A stretch of 64,000 nt of DNA from Zanthoxylum bungeanum (GCA_019454045.1 SKCR01017719.1:1-64000), one strand, 5' to 3'. Positions 9,945-22,236 are shown, numbered from the stretch's first letter. A program made the numbers and translations. Notes: a model not told the origin generated them from the sequence alone.

Positions 9945-10915
9945 TACTTTTGTGATGCCTTCAGCACTGTTTCGATTATTGAGTGCACTTGGAAGGGATA
10001 TGGTTGTTGCAAACCCATTTGGTCCATTTGCTTCACACTTACAATCCTGGTTATGGGAGGATTTATCACATCAAGAGGTGAAAGAATAACTCCACCTAAA
10101 TAATATCTTTATGGGATGTTTGAATAGAAATCTTGACAATAGAGACTTTGTTGATTTTGCATCAGATGATGTAAAACTAAGTGTTGCTATGGGTTTATTG
10201 GTTCCCGCCAATGATGTATGGACAGAATGCTCTAACTTCGAATGAATTTCTTGGGAACAATTGGAGTCATGTAAGTTTCTCTTATCTCAGGTTTGAGAGG
10301 TTTGAGAAGAGGTAAAATTAGTATTAGAGTAAATATAATTCAGAAATTGATTATTGATAGGTTCCTCCTAATTCCACAGAATATTAGGAGTTGTCACCTT
10401 GAAGACTCTCGTGGCCTTTCCCTCGGAGCATATTGGTATTGGATTGGAGTAGGAGCTCTGCTTGGATATGTTCTTCTATTCATTTTTTTTTACCTTGTCT
10501 CTGAAGTATCTTGACCGTAAGCACCCTCTTCTTATATGTCTCAGACTCTCAATTTAGTTACTCAGGGTTAATTCTGATTATTGGAATAATTTGCTGCAGC
10601 ATTTGAGGCAATATGATCAAAAGAGGCCTTGGCTGAGAAAAATGCTTGCAAAACTGGACAGCCTTTGGAGCTGTCATCAAGAATTAAGAGCTCTTTTGGG
10701 GAGTTATAAGCTGAGAGATTTATGTTTCCATTACTAACTTGTGGAAAAGATTAATAACATCAAGTACTTTGAGAAAAAATATGCAGAGGACTTTGTCTGC
10801 AAGAGTGAGAAGCTTTAGTGAAGCAGATCAGAATAGAAAGCGAGGAATGATTCTTCCTTCTGAACATCGGTCTATCACTTCTGAGGATATCAAATATGCA
10901 GTAGACTAGCCACAG
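9945..10915 (+). pseudogene. ABCG/PDR-type transporter pseudogene (3' transmembrane part)
   Basis: Full-size ABCG (PDR) pumps export hormones and secondary metabolites across the plasma membrane. Exon remnants can be read in order: FRLLSALGRDMVVAN (10.0 kb); then WVYWFPPMMYGQNALTSNEF in a shifted frame, ending at a GTAAGT donor at 10271. After a CACAG acceptor near 10380 comes GAYWYWIGVGALLGYVLLF, then SLKYLD before another GTAAG near 10516. Later come EALAEKN and KRGMILPSEHRSIT...DIKYAVD, the segment before the second nucleotide-binding domain, with an in-frame TAG, then CACAG|GTAAG at 10915. Frameshifts and stops make it non-functional. The ATP-binding domains are absent. It is the only clear host-gene remnant on the plus strand. 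Confidence 0.8.
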
Positions 10916-11741
10916 GTAAGTTTCTCATGATTTGATTCAAATTGTTGAGTTTTTTTTATCACTGCTCATTTGTAGCTACCATACTAAAGGACAGCTTCAC
11001 ATTCTTTGAACTGAGTTGTACATGTTAAAAATGACAGCTAAATGTTGCCTGATGATAGGCTAGGATGCAAATAATTATATTAAACGATGGCTCTTCGCTC
11101 GAGGTTTCTCACACTGTGAACTCTAGGGAGGATTCAATGTGCGCATTCTTATCCTTGTTTTTTTTTGCAAATAGGTTGTTTCCGCAAATAAATGTAATCA
11201 TATAATTTAAATTGATTTTGGAAGCTGTTGCTGATAAGGTTCACTCCAATGTCAGTTTTCTTGCAAAAACATTGCATTCATATTACTCCTACCTAACACC
11301 ACTAAAGAAAATATAACTCTCCATAAGTTTGCGTTAAGCCTGACTCCTTGAAAAAGTGGGAAAGTTCTTCATTCAGCTAACAAACTGACTGAAAATCTTC
11401 ACTACTAAACAACATCAGATTATCTGCTAAACATTAATGTTTTAATGAAGCTTTGCCCGGCAAGGATGAAATTTAAACTCAGGTTTCTGACCAAGAATTA
11501 CAAGCTAATTACGGGTGGTCCACTCAAATATTCCATCACCATAACAAAAATCAGAGACATCTGATCTATTCCCTTAGCCCAGGGGCATAAATTTTGATTT
11601 CCATAAAAAAAATGATAAATATTCTACATTTTAGTGGAGGTAAATCAAAATTATTTTATTAATAAACAAGAATTTTCACAAGTCTATAAGACACGTTTGA
11701 CAAATTTTCCGATGGATCGAGGGCAGGTAGCCGCCACTACC
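10916..11741. other. Intergenic DNA without identifiable content
   Basis: No ORF, repeat or RNA gene recognised. It begins with intron-like sequence after the ABCG donor at 10916. Confidence 0.4.
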
Positions 11742-12105
11742 TCAGCCCCTACTACCAGCAAAGAAACCATGTAGACCTCCATTTAAGTTGAAAGATAATC
11801 TAGAGATTCTTATACAAGTCATAACCCAGCTGATAAATTTCATAGGACATAACAGGACTAACACGATTTCTTCTGCAAAGTCCCAAGCCAATGAGTCATA
11901 GGCTTTCTGTAAATTCACTTTCGAAGAGCATTTTGAACCACCCTTGTTCAAGCAGAACATTATCCACAATTCTCCTACCACTAACAAAGGCTGATTGATT
12001 CAAGATGATTAAATTCAAGATGATTAAGCTAATCAACTTGGGAAGAATTTCATTCATTCTTCTGCGAAAGAAAAAATACTGGCTTCTCAGTTGCATTGGC
12101 ATTGC
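11742..12105 (-). pseudogene. LINE (non-LTR retrotransposon) reverse-transcriptase fragment
   Basis: Two overlapping frames give consecutive pieces of an L1-type plant RT. The first is ILPKLISL...NQSAFVSGRRIVDNVLL, the palm-domain entry. The second is KVNLQKAYDSLAWDF, carrying the first catalytic Asp in the KxDLxKAYD context, followed by FISWVM and LNGGLHGFF. A frameshift lies between them, with a small duplication of ATTCAAGATGATTAA near 12000. The fragment stops before the YADD motif. It abuts the 3' end of the PPR gene with almost no spacer. Confidence 0.8.
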
Positions 12106-12109
12106 ATAA

Positions 12110-13600
12110 TTATGTAATCGCGCTCTGGCCAGCTGATTTCTTAACTTTCTTTTCCCTCATCAACACTCTAACCTTCTCCACATCATCCCACTTCCCCTCT
12201 TCTGCATATATATTAGACAACAATACATAATTACCGGAATTCCAAGGTTCAAGATTAATTAGTTCTTTAACAGCATGCTCTGCAAGTTCCACATCACCAT
12301 GGGTACGGCATGAACTCAGCAAAGAACCCCATAAAGCAGCATTTGGCCTAATACTCATACTTCTTATCAAGTCATAAGCCTCTTTGACACATCCACTGCG
12401 TCCAAGGACATCAACCATACATCCATAATGCTCAAGATTTGGCTCTATCGAGTGCATTTCCATCATTGAAGCAAACAACTCCCGCCCTTTCTCCAGCAAC
12501 CCAGCATGAGCAGCACATGTAAGCACACCTACAAAAGTTGCTTCATTAGGGCTCACACCTTTGGTCATCATCTGCTCAAACAATTCAACACCAAGCTCAC
12601 CTCTTCCATTATAAGCAAGCCCAGAAATCATAGCATTCCATGAAACCACATTTTTTCTAGGCATTTCTTTAAATATATTTATAGCAGTGTCCATAATTCC
12701 AGATTTACAATAAAAATCCACTAATGCATTCCCCACAGCTAGAACCTTTCGATAAAGCCCCCTTGAATCAGCATACGAGTGAATCCACTGCCCAACATCA
12801 ACAGCTCCTAAACGAGCACAAATAGGCAACACAGTAACCACAGTTGCCTCATCTGATTCAAATCCCTGATCCCGCATTTCATGAAATAGTCTCAGAGCTT
12901 CACTATCTCTCCCACTCTTCCCTAAGCAAGAAAGCATCAAATTCCACGAAACAACACTCCTCTCCCTCATTTCCCTAAAAAGATGCAACCCCCTATCAAC
13001 ATCCCCTCTCATGCAAAACCCATGAATCATCAAATTCCAAACTATCACATCTCTCTGAGACATTTCATCAAACACCTTCATCCCATCCTCCATTTCACCG
13101 CAACTCGTGTACAACTCAACAACCCCAATTCTCAAAGCCCCAAATCGCTCAAACCCACGTCTAATAACCTCTCCATGAACACATTGACCAAATCTAATAT
13201 CCCAAACACTCAAGCATGCCTTCAACAATGGCGCAAAGGTGTATTCATCAGGCCAAATACCGCGATTTTTCATCAAAGCAAACAACTTTACAGATTCTTG
13301 ACAGGGGCCATTAAGGGTGTAAGCTTTAATCATTGAATTTAAAAGAATAATACTGGGGTTCTGCATTTGATTGAAAATTTTAGTTGCATATTCGATTTTG
13401 CTAAGGAGACCGCAAACGGAGACGAAATGAGCAAGGATTTGATTTGATTGGTGAAGCTTGTGACGGAGGAAATGGGCGTGGATTTCCGTTAGATGGATTC
13501 GAGTTTTGCGGCCGTGAAGAAGACGCAGAATCTTGCGCTCGATTTCTATTAAAGATTTGCTCATTACTCCTGTTTTCGACAGTATGTTTGAGATGATCAT
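12110..13600 (-). CDS. E-class pentatricopeptide-repeat protein, At1g09190-like
   Basis: An intronless ORF of 496 aa. PPR proteins bind organellar RNA; E-class members usually specify C-to-U editing sites in plastid or mitochondrion. PLS-type repeats run from about residue 80 to 420 (for example VIVWNLMIHGFC, VVSWNLMLSCLGKSG, NVVSWNAMISGLAYNG). The E/E+ region runs to the end (ALWGSLLSSCRTHGD, EPWNSGNYVLLSNIYAEEGKW, VLMREKKVKKSAGQS). There is no DYW domain. From memory it resembles Arabidopsis At1g09190, including the N-terminal IERK-LRLLHG segment. That match favours Met13 (13564) as the start; Met1 (13600) is also open. The C-terminus ends a few residues earlier than expected, where LINE sequence begins. 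No internal stop. The only host gene here that looks functional. Confidence 0.93.
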   Translation of the reverse strand: MIISNILSKTGVMSKSLIEIERKILRLLHGRKTRIHLTEIHAHFLRHKLHQSNQILAHFVSVCGLLSKIEYATKIFNQMQNPSIILLNSMIKAYTLNGPCQESVKLFALMKNRGIWPDEYTFAPLLKACLSVWDIRFGQCVHGEVIRRGFERFGALRIGVVELYTSCGEMEDGMKVFDEMSQRDVIVWNLMIHGFCMRGDVDRGLHLFREMRERSVVSWNLMLSCLGKSGRDSEALRLFHEMRDQGFESDEATVVTVLPICARLGAVDVGQWIHSYADSRGLYRKVLAVGNALVDFYCKSGIMDTAINIFKEMPRKNVVSWNAMISGLAYNGRGELGVELFEQMMTKGVSPNEATFVGVLTCAAHAGLLEKGRELFASMMEMHSIEPNLEHYGCMVDVLGRSGCVKEAYDLIRSMSIRPNAALWGSLLSSCRTHGDVELAEHAVKELINLEPWNSGNYVLLSNIYAEEGKWDDVEKVRVLMREKKVKKSAGQSAIT

Positions 13601-16060
13601 GTGTACACTCTAGAGCGAAGCGAACTGTGAACTTACAAATAGATGGCGGGAATATTAAAGAAATTATACGAGGGATTTTGTTTTTAAGTGTTTTAAGGAT
13701 CGCTTTCCTGCAATTATAAATTAACAGAGAAAATAAATACAAACACAAAAGTTTAATAAATCTGCAAATTATATTTCATATTACAACTATATTTTTATTG
13801 ATGAAATGTTGCAAATAACATTTCTATTTAATAACAAATTAGATTTTTATTTAATTTTTTTTTTTTATCATACTTTGAAGGAAGGTCCAAGTCTTTCTAT
13901 ATATATTACATCTTTTTAGATTTGAACTCAACCTGTTACTTCTCCATCCTATGAGGATTAATAACAAGATAGATGTTGCCATATATTTAAACATGTCATT
14001 ATTTTTTTCCGCCCTTCAACCAAACAACATTTAAATGGAACTTTTATAAAGAAAAACATGCACTCTAAAATTTTACTTTTCGGAAGGAAATCTTACATCT
14101 TCACATTTTATCTGTTGCATATTTTTCAAAAGTGAAACCATGTTTTAAAACTAATTATAACCCTTCGGACGTGAAAATAGTAATGGTGAAATCTCAATTT
14201 TAAAAGCAATTCCGCTCTTTAAAAATTTTAGTACGACAACTTTTTCAGGAAAAATGTGATTTAAACCCCAAGAAGGGGGTTTTGCTTTTAAGTTGAAAGA
14301 AATGTACAACGGCTATCCCCAAATGGTGTGTTTTGGTAGAAAAGTGTTTAGAATTTGGTTGTCAAGTATCGTTGAGTATTTTTTTTATAAGAATTTAGGG
14401 TAATTAGAGGTTTTATCAGCTCCGCTTAAGTCCGAAACTAGTGATTTGATTATAGGGTTTACAATATTTCCAAAAAAAAAAAAAATTGTACAACGGCTCT
14501 TCAGATATACGAAATGTTACAATGCAAAAGGCCAGAATCCGATATTCATTGCAGACCACTGCCTCTCATTCCTGAAATATGATCATCAAACATCTTTTTG
14601 GATGAATGAAAGCTGCCGGATCAATTTCAGTTTCCTCTTTCTGAACCCAGAAATGTAATCACAATCAATGATGGTAAAATGATATGGATTGACCCAATTG
14701 CGCTTTTGCCTATATATTTATTTACTAATAGAAAAAGTATTAAGCCTAGCAATCTTTTTTCCACATAAGAAAACAAGCTGGAAACAGAATGCAATTATCC
14801 TTGGGTTTCAAGAGAAGTTTAAAAAAATTGCATCTATAATCATGCAAATTTAGAAGATTAAAACTCTGGAAACCTTGAATAGAAGTAAAAATAAAAATAA
14901 AATAAAAACTATAGGACACAGAATACATGAGGAAGTGGTAAGTATGTACCTGTTGGCTTAAAGAAGCAATCGGAGTAACAGCCTGTAAGGAACAAAAAAG
15001 GAAGTAAGATAAGTAAAAATAAATATCAGAACTAAGAAGATAGGAAATCCCATTTTCATATAATTGTTTAAGAGAAATCTGTAAGAACCGACAAACTAGT
15101 GCTACTACTTTTAATCTTCTTCCCTCAAGTCTCATTAGCAGATACTAATCAGTCTTTTCTTCACAACATGCATATTATTCCCTCACACCATCTTTTCTAT
15201 AAGTATTGCCTCAATATTAACATGTTTCATCTACTAGAACTTCCATTGATCAACATCATTAAGAGCCTTTATCACAAAATATTATTGAACTAAAGGGAAA
15301 CTTCTCAGTTTTGACACTCAATCACCAAATTATAACTCTTCCACCTAAGGTTCGAAAACTCGATATGTGGTATGAGGAGATCCCCCATCTGAGGCAAGGT
15401 GGTCAGTATCGATTTGAACAGGGGAAAAAATAATAATAAAAGGCTAAAAACATAAAATCATCCCCACACATACATACAATAAATTATGTAGTAAATTATT
15501 GGGTCGAAATAAAATTTATGTAATACAAATAAATTTATAGGATTATTTAAAAAAAAAATTAATTATTAAAATAAGATGTTTGAAAATAAAATTATTTGTG
15601 CTATTAGAGAAATTTATCATATCATTTTTTAAAATTTTTTATCAAGAAAATAAGAATACAATCTCCATAAAATCACTATATTTAAGGAAAAAAATTTGTA
15701 ATACAGATTTGTAATATTATTTTTTAGTTATTAAAATAAGATATTTAAAAATCTTTTGAAGATTGGAACCTTCAATTTAATAAATGTTGAATTCGATATT
15801 GATAAATGAAAAATGATATATACAGATAAATGAGCACATAATTATGCATATAAATAGTAAAAACAAACAAAATGACTTGATACTGTAGTGAGAAGTTTTT
15901 TTTTTTTTTTTTCCTGTTTTTTTAGTATTTATATGCTCATTTATTTATGGACTTATTTATGTAAGCAGGAAATAGGAAAAGTCAAAAAGTATGAATTTTT
16001 CAATTTATTAAATGTGGTACATAAAAGCATTTCTATCATTTAAATTCCAATTAGAAAGAG
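13601..16060. other. Intergenic region upstream of the PPR gene
   Basis: AT-rich with no convincing gene. On the minus strand 14950-14982 is a possible 33-nt exon (reads AVTPIASLSQQ) with AG and GT on both sides, inside a weak 129-codon ORF (14746-15135); I do not recognise it. 15470-16060 is mainly A/T runs. A bidirectional promoter is possible but not shown. Confidence 0.35.
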
Positions 16061-16439
16061 AAAAAGATATTGAGCTCCATGGCACTGGTCATCCCTTCTC
16101 GAATCCGTAGGAGCATAGCACGGGGTGGTTAGAAGGCCACTGTGGCGTTTGCAGACTTGGGGCCTGCCTAGCATGAGGAGGAAAATGCCATCATGAAGTT
16201 GGCTGCCCCTGATCCGTAACTCAGTTCGCCCGAGGCATTTGGACTGTGAGGTTCAAAAATATTATTTTAGGTAATGTGGGGCTGGATGCTGCCTCAGTTG
16301 CCATGATATTTTCGGTCGGTGCGGACTGCGTGATATGTCACCCCTATTACACTTGTCTTCTTTATTTTTGTTTTTGTGCATCATGATATGTGACGCCATT
16401 ACCAGTGCTTATAGGGATGACCTGAGGTTGAAAATCTTC

Positions 16440-16965
16440 CCTCGAGGTTTTTCTGAGTTGAATGACTCGGGGTTGGGTATGTCCCACTGAGGCCTTATAT
16501 TATGTGGTTGGCACAATGAGTGATCTTTCCCTCTTGGCCAAATCTGTTGAATGGCTCGGGGTTGGGTACGTCCCACCGAGACCTTATGTTATGTAAGATT
16601 GGTACACGGAGGGATCATTCTCTTGTGGCCAGATTTATTGAATGGTTCGGGGTTCAGTACGTCCTACTGATGCCTTATATTATGTAAGATTGGCACAATG
16701 AGTGGATATTCCCTTGTGGCCAAATGTTTGTATTATCTCGGGGTTGGATTTATTCCACCGAAGTCTTATTATATCTATTGGCATAGGTTTAGAGTTTCTC
16801 CCTATGGCCTTGTTTGAATGGCACAAAAAGAGGACATTCCCTTATGGCCAAGTGTTTGTATTGGCTTGGGGTCGGATTCGTTCCACTGAAATCCTATTAT
16901 ATATATTGGCATGGTGTTGGAGATTCTCCCTCATGGCCTTGCCGAGACGAGCAGCACAGAGGGCT
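16440..16965. repeat. Degenerate tandem repeat, about 110-bp unit
   Basis: Five to six diverged copies sharing GACTCGGGGTTGGGTANGTCC, CTTATATTATGT, GGCACAATGAG and TCCCTNNTGGCCAAAT in the same order. It lies on the 3' side of a minus-strand Tat-like gag relic, where such elements often carry tandem repeats in their untranslated part. 16061-16439 has no recognisable content. Confidence 0.7.
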
Positions 16966-17429
16966 AACCCCTCTCGGGAATCATTATAGATGGCATGGTC
17001 GACCCTGAGAATGGAGTAATGCTTCGGGGTGATGAAACATGTCAAAATGGTCGGGTCAGGTTGTCTTTGTATCAAATGAAGAACATCAGACTACGATTAA
17101 AGTACTATCATACCAGTTTTAAAAGGCTCGGGAAGCTAGGGAGAGCGATAGACTTTAGGGAGAGTTTTCCTCGAAGGGTTCAAAATTTCCTAAGTGTTGG
17201 AAGGTGTCCTGCGGAGTCAGCATTCGTCAGGGTAATGTGGTGTCGAACACTGATAGATTATTGGTATGGTCGGAATGTATTTTTTAGAATGAATTATCCC
17301 ATTGGTATGCTCGGGAATCAGTATTCGTTGTGAATGAAAGGTCCTTATTGGATCATGTTATGCTAGTAATTAGGTCGGTTATGTTACCAAGTGGATATTA
17401 AACTTGTTATTACAAGTTTGAAATTTTGC

Positions 17430-19500
17430 TCAGTGTTGACAGATGGGTTGTAGATCTTCCAGCTCATACTCGGGCCTTCAGCTCATCATTGGCTTTCTCG
17501 AGCTAAGTCTCATTTTTTTCGAGCTTCCTATCGGCGATGGTAGTCTTTACCTACTGCAGTTTAAGTTCAAAGGCTCTGGAAGTGACCTCAGTTTGCGCTT
17601 CGTCCCTCTCATTTCTGGTTGTTTAAAGTGCTTGACACAAGGCTTCAGTTTCACTTTTGGCCTCCTCCAACATCTTGAGTAGCTCTTGCTTCCTCCCAGT
17701 CAGCCTATCTTAAAGCCTTTGAGCCTGGCCACACTCAGCAATGATACTTGAGAGAACGTCCATATTGGTGGCTATGAGATAATTCAGCTGTAAATGAAGA
17801 TAGCAGGTCAATTTATGAAAAAAATTTGAAAGCAAAAAAATAAGTTAGAAGTAATTACCTTTGATTGAAGGCAGCCCACTTTCAGGACGTCCTCGTCATA
17901 AGAAATGATTTCATAGGCTAATGCCCTATTGATGTCTACGTGCTGGGCCAGGTAGTTGAAGGTCGACAAGAGGGGAATCATGCATTCTCTTGCACTCTCT
18001 GGTAGATCATCCACTTCAAAGGTTAGGACTGCCCCATTCTTTGGAGTAGAGGCCGTCTGTGGGAGGTGATGGTCTTCTTCCGTGGGCCCTCCTTCGAGGC
18101 GTTCCTCATCCTTGCCCCTGACCTAGTGGAAGCGCTTTTTCTGAGGTCTTATGAGATTGTCTGGGTGGTGGTGTATTAATGACTCGGGGTCGTTGGTGTA
18201 GAGGCATGCATCATGGTTTTCAGTTTTTACGATGGTGGAATTGAAGTGGAGACCCGGGGTCAGGAGCCGCTTGCCCCACTCTGGGTTTGGCGTCTGGCAT
18301 CCCATGTAATCTGAAGAGGGGTGAGCATTTTTCCAGACATGCATGCATCAAGAAAGAAACATAATGTTAGAAATAATAAAGTGAAGCTCATGTCAGTAAA
18401 GTGAAAAATGAAATAGCAAATAGCAAATAATAACAAAAAAGAATGAAAAGAGGTCGGTCATATAGTTAGTATTTGCCATACTTCTTTTCAACCGGTGAAG
18501 GGGTTCTCGGGACAAGACCCACATCGGAAAATGAGGAAGGGTTCAGGATGTCTCTATAGTGGCCTACAAACTGAGATGTAAGCTTCACACTTGCCTTGAA
18601 CTTTTTGCGAACTTTAGAATGATCACCCCAGCATGCTACAAATGGTAGAATTATGTTAATGAAAATTCTAAGGGAATAAGGAAGAAAATGTCAGATGGTT
18701 GGGTCGTTACCTTTAACCCTAAAGATGATCGACACAACTATTTCCTAACCAACGATGATCTGGTGTTCACCACATGCTCCCCCAACCCAGAATCATTTGT
18801 CCTTAAAATGTTTGTTGGTGACTGGGAGGTTTGTGATCAAGGACTTGCCTCCAACGTAGAGGGACAAGTAATACCAATCCTTATACTCCTTCAGGTTGGC
18901 ATTCATTCGGTATAAATTTTTCATATATTCAACTGATGGTTCTCCTAGCTCGGCTCGGCTCGGCTCCAAACCACATAGAGCCTGGCTAGCACCCTTAATC
19001 CGTTCAAGTTGAGTTGGCAAGGGCTAGGTTCATGGCATCCGGCATCTTGGCAAAATACCATTCATTGGCAGACGTAGACCCACGTTGAAAAAGGCCATGT
19101 AGAGGGTAAATTGACCACTGCTTGGTCGGCTCGCCAGGTCATCCTCATTTGGAACACTCAGGGTCACTTCCTCAGGAATACTGAATTTTTTGCTTAGCTG
19201 ATCCAGTTCAGCACTAGTAATGGTAGACACCTTTTTCCATATCAAGGTTGACAAAGTCTAAGGCGGGAAGTGTTGGCTCGGGTCGGGCTACTCTTTTACA
19301 GTAGGATTGATTTTCTTCTTCCGAGGGGGTTGGAGTGGTGTCATAGTCGATGGGTCCTACTAATTATGAGCTTTCCACATCAGCTGGCTCGGTCAAGTAC
19401 GAGGCAGGTGTAGTAGGAGACAGAACGTCAATAGGAGTTGCTGAGGAGGAGTCAGACTCTTACATTCCTATAATTGAACGATCCGGAGAGTACGGTTAGT
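17430..19500 (-). pseudogene. Decayed gag of a Tat-like Gypsy element
   Basis: Minus-strand fragments lie in the order of plant Gypsy gag proteins with the putative gypsy-type N-terminal domain. First is a Ser/Thr/Pro-rich leader (about 19470-19270), then LDQLSKKFSIPEEVTLSVP and GQFTLYMAFFNVGLRLP (19254-19030). Next come MNANLKEYKDWYYLSL...NKHFKDKWFW (19020-18780) and LPESARECMIPLLSTF (18014-17810). Last is a coiled-coil stretch with in-frame stops (ELLKMLEEAKSETEAL, TTRNERDEAQTE) at about 17750-17440. No pol was found. Many stops make it a relic. Confidence 0.65.
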
Positions 19501-20890
19501 AAAGTTAACATAATCCTTGTTTATAATTTATGTGGGCCAATTGCCATTGCTAGAATGGGATTATTTTCTATTGTTAGTTAGGTCTGGTGTTAGCTAGGGT
19601 TTTACTAAGTCATCCATTCCAAAGTGAGTAACCCTAGAAAGCTCTAAGAACCCTAACAATGGCGAAATAATAAATTTGCAAGCAATAGCACAACCAAACA
19701 CAGAAAGCCAATCTAACCTATCAACATGAGCCTAAAACATCGCAAAACCCATAAACACACAACCATTCAATAACATTTTCAATTCAGAAATATACAATTA
19801 CATCCACAATATAAACCCAGAATCGCAATAAACCCATAAAAAAATCTAGACCATGTTGTCAAATAAGGTATATATTTATCAATTCAGTACACATCAATGG
19901 TGAATAAAAAACATGCTCGATGGTAAGGAATTAAAGCCGAATATCCAATAGCACTTGTATGCTAAAGACGAAGGTTGAGAAGATGAAGTTGTTGAGAGGT
20001 CTCGAACTTGCAAAGGACGTTTGAGTTCTTGAGAGTGTTTTGAGGGAGTTGAAGTTTACAAAAGTGGGGAAATGAATGGGCATAGCCTTTAAATAGGCAA
20101 CTCAAACATATCATGATTGTTGATTTGGAATGAGAGTGGTGGATTGGTGACACATGTTGGATCAATCACTTTCATTGAATTCAGATTAAGGGCACGGATG
20201 AGAGCTACATGCTCAGTTCATCTCAGCCACCCTAGTTTTGGCACGTAAGTCACAGATGGATGACACTTGGCATCTTGGGGAGACGAAACAAAAGGGATTT
20301 GATGGATATGATGGACATTTAAGAAAGACCATTATGTCATCATATATTCTTAGGGATGATTTAGAAACCCTAGAAGTACCTTTTTAAAATGTCGATGAAA
20401 GAAAGACAATCATCACAAAAAGAGCATTTTTGGCAGTATATAAAACTACATGTATTGAGTAGGATGGGTTTGGAAGAGTTGAAGTGATACAACATTCTCC
20501 AAGAGGCTAACAACCAGAGGAAACCAGATCGGCCCATACCACCATCTTTTATGAAGTTCCTGCCATCAACTTACCAACTCATTGATACCGAGAACTATGA
20601 GACATATGTTGATGGTGGATTTTCACCTTAAGGAAAGCTCAGATGCCGATGAGGGGTAGAATTAGTTTTATGGTTAGCCAAAAACGGATGATAAAGACCC
20701 AAAGGTCCAGAAATATATGGGGTTTGACAGAGAGACTCGACCTAGTGGTATAGAAGAGTTCTCTTGAGAACATGAGCATTGTGAAAGACAAGAGAAGCTA
20801 AATACCGACCTGACCATATGAAGAGTGATGGATTTGGAGTTTTTCTGAGAGTTTGTTGAAACCAACCCGATGAGGTCCATATATGTCAAT
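19501..20890. other. Probable 5' leader and LTR remnant of the Tat-like relic
   Basis: It lies upstream of the decayed gag on its strand. The minus-strand CTATTTAAAGGC near 20085-20096 is a possible LTR TATA box. I could not find matching LTR copies or a primer site, so the boundaries are unknown. Confidence 0.35.
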
Positions 20891-22105
20891 CCTATGGGGT
20901 TCTCCTAGAACATGCCAAAGATCTATTAAGTAACATTGTGTGAATTAACAAAGTAAGTTGCGAAAAAATACTCACTTTGATCGGCTAAGTAGGATGTGGA
21001 GATAATAAAAATTTTGACCTCTTTTGTGTAGTGCTCCAAGCTCTCCTTTGTATGAATGGTTTAGCTCCAAGCTTGATCTTTGAACTCCAAACTCAAGTGG
21101 ATAGTTTCCCTATCACCTTTGTAGACTCTTTTAAGTGCTAGCTTTGGAAGAAATTGCAACAAAAACTTCCTATTGTGAGAATCAACTCTCGGCAATGGAG
21201 GGAGATGAGAAGGAGATAATGTTTCGATTTTTGCAAGTTGAGAGAGTGAGTGAGAGTAGTTTGATTTTCCAAAATTCAAAACCATATACCAAATCTTCCA
21301 AAGTTGGTAAAGGTCACTCACTTCAATTAAAATAAAGGTAATGTGTTTTACAAGCTAACATCAAAGTCTTCACTAACTTCCATCACCAAAAAGGTAAGTG
21401 TTTGGCTAGTGATGTGACTTGATGTGGGCCCCACTTAATTCAAAATCCGAGTGGGCCCGTAAAATACATATCGGGCTCGGGTTCTTTATTTCTGAATTAA
21501 CGAATTTTTTGTTGCGACGTAATTAAATCAAATTTAATAAAATAATAATGCCTTGCAAAATTATTATGAAAATCGCTCGCGAATTAATTCTAAATTAATT
21601 CGTTCGCCCGAATTAAAATCCAATTTTAATTCCATTTTGAAATCTAATTTCATTTAATATATCGAATATATTATTTAATCGATTAATTCCAAATTAATCG
21701 TTCTCTCTCTACTATTTGAATTTTATCCCAGATAAATTCTTCCCGCAATTAATCCTAGATTAATTTTCTCTCTCATAATTAATCACAGATTAATTCTGTT
21801 CGAGTCAAACATCATCGGTGAATCTTCGAGAAGCGACCCATGAGATCCCTGGATATGTTGGCAGTAAATCTGGTCGTCGGACTATCTGAATAATCTTTAA
21901 GGAATATATAATCTATAACAGACGTAGTATACTAAATATTGCGTATTGCGATCCAGTATCGGATGTCACATGTTAGGCTTGGGGCTGGAATTATGTCTGC
22001 CCCGTACGAAGCATAAATCGGATCACTAGCAACTAGTATCTTTAATCGGATAATCATGATCTTGTCATATTATCCCGATAGTTGCAACATAATAGAGCAC
22101 CAGCA
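20891..22105 (-). repeat. Relic LTR of the Copia-1 family, truncated
   Basis: Aligns along its length with the Copia-1 LTRs at 29732-31666 and 37497-39440. Shared phrases are CTCACTTTGATCGGCTAA, GTGATGTGACTTG, GAGTGGGCCCG, CGAAGCGACCCATGAGATC (with variants) and CAGTATCNGATGTCACATG. It stops at about the two-thirds point of the LTR, after TCATATTATCCCGAT. No partner LTR or TSD seen. More diverged than the two Copia-1 LTRs are from each other, so older. Confidence 0.75.
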
Positions 22106-22158
22106 AACTCCCCTCAACCAAACAATCGTGTGGGTGTATAATTTGATCGTTGAAAGTT

Positions 22159-22163
22159 ATCGG
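22159..22163. repeat. Target-site duplication ATCGG, left copy (Copia-2)
   Basis: ATCGG directly precedes TGTTCGGATTTTAGCG (22164). The identical pentamer follows the right end of Copia-2 at 49737-49741. This pins 22164-49736 as one insertion. Confidence 0.88.
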
Positions 22164-22236
22164 TGTTCGGATTTTAGCGCGGGCGCAGCGGAAGCGTGCG
22201 ATTCGGGCGATATCGTAACTTTAAAACTTTTAAAAG
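22164..22236 (-). repeat. Copia-2 left LTR, first fragment
   Basis: Matches the start of the right LTR (47236-47307): TGTT(C/G)GGATTTTAGCGC, GGGCGCAGCGGAAGCG, ACTTTAAAACTTTTAAA. It breaks off at TTACCAAAT, where Gypsy B LTR sequence takes over. Confidence 0.85.

Noticed and set aside
12983..13336. Plus-strand 117-codon ORF
   Set aside because: Antisense shadow of the PPR gene.
13401..13748. Minus-strand 115-codon ORF overlapping the PPR start
   Set aside because: Out-of-frame shadow in the PPR 5' end and upstream region; low-complexity Ser/Pro/Asn content and no domain.
14746..15135. 129-codon minus-strand ORF as a gene
   Set aside because: Composition is Phe/Tyr/Ser-rich as expected of AT-rich introns; only a 33-bp exon-like piece has splice-like borders, too little to call.
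16702..17333. Plus-strand ORFs of 64-112 codons
   Set aside because: They lie on the strand opposite the gag relic, within or beside tandem repeats, with no recognisable domain.
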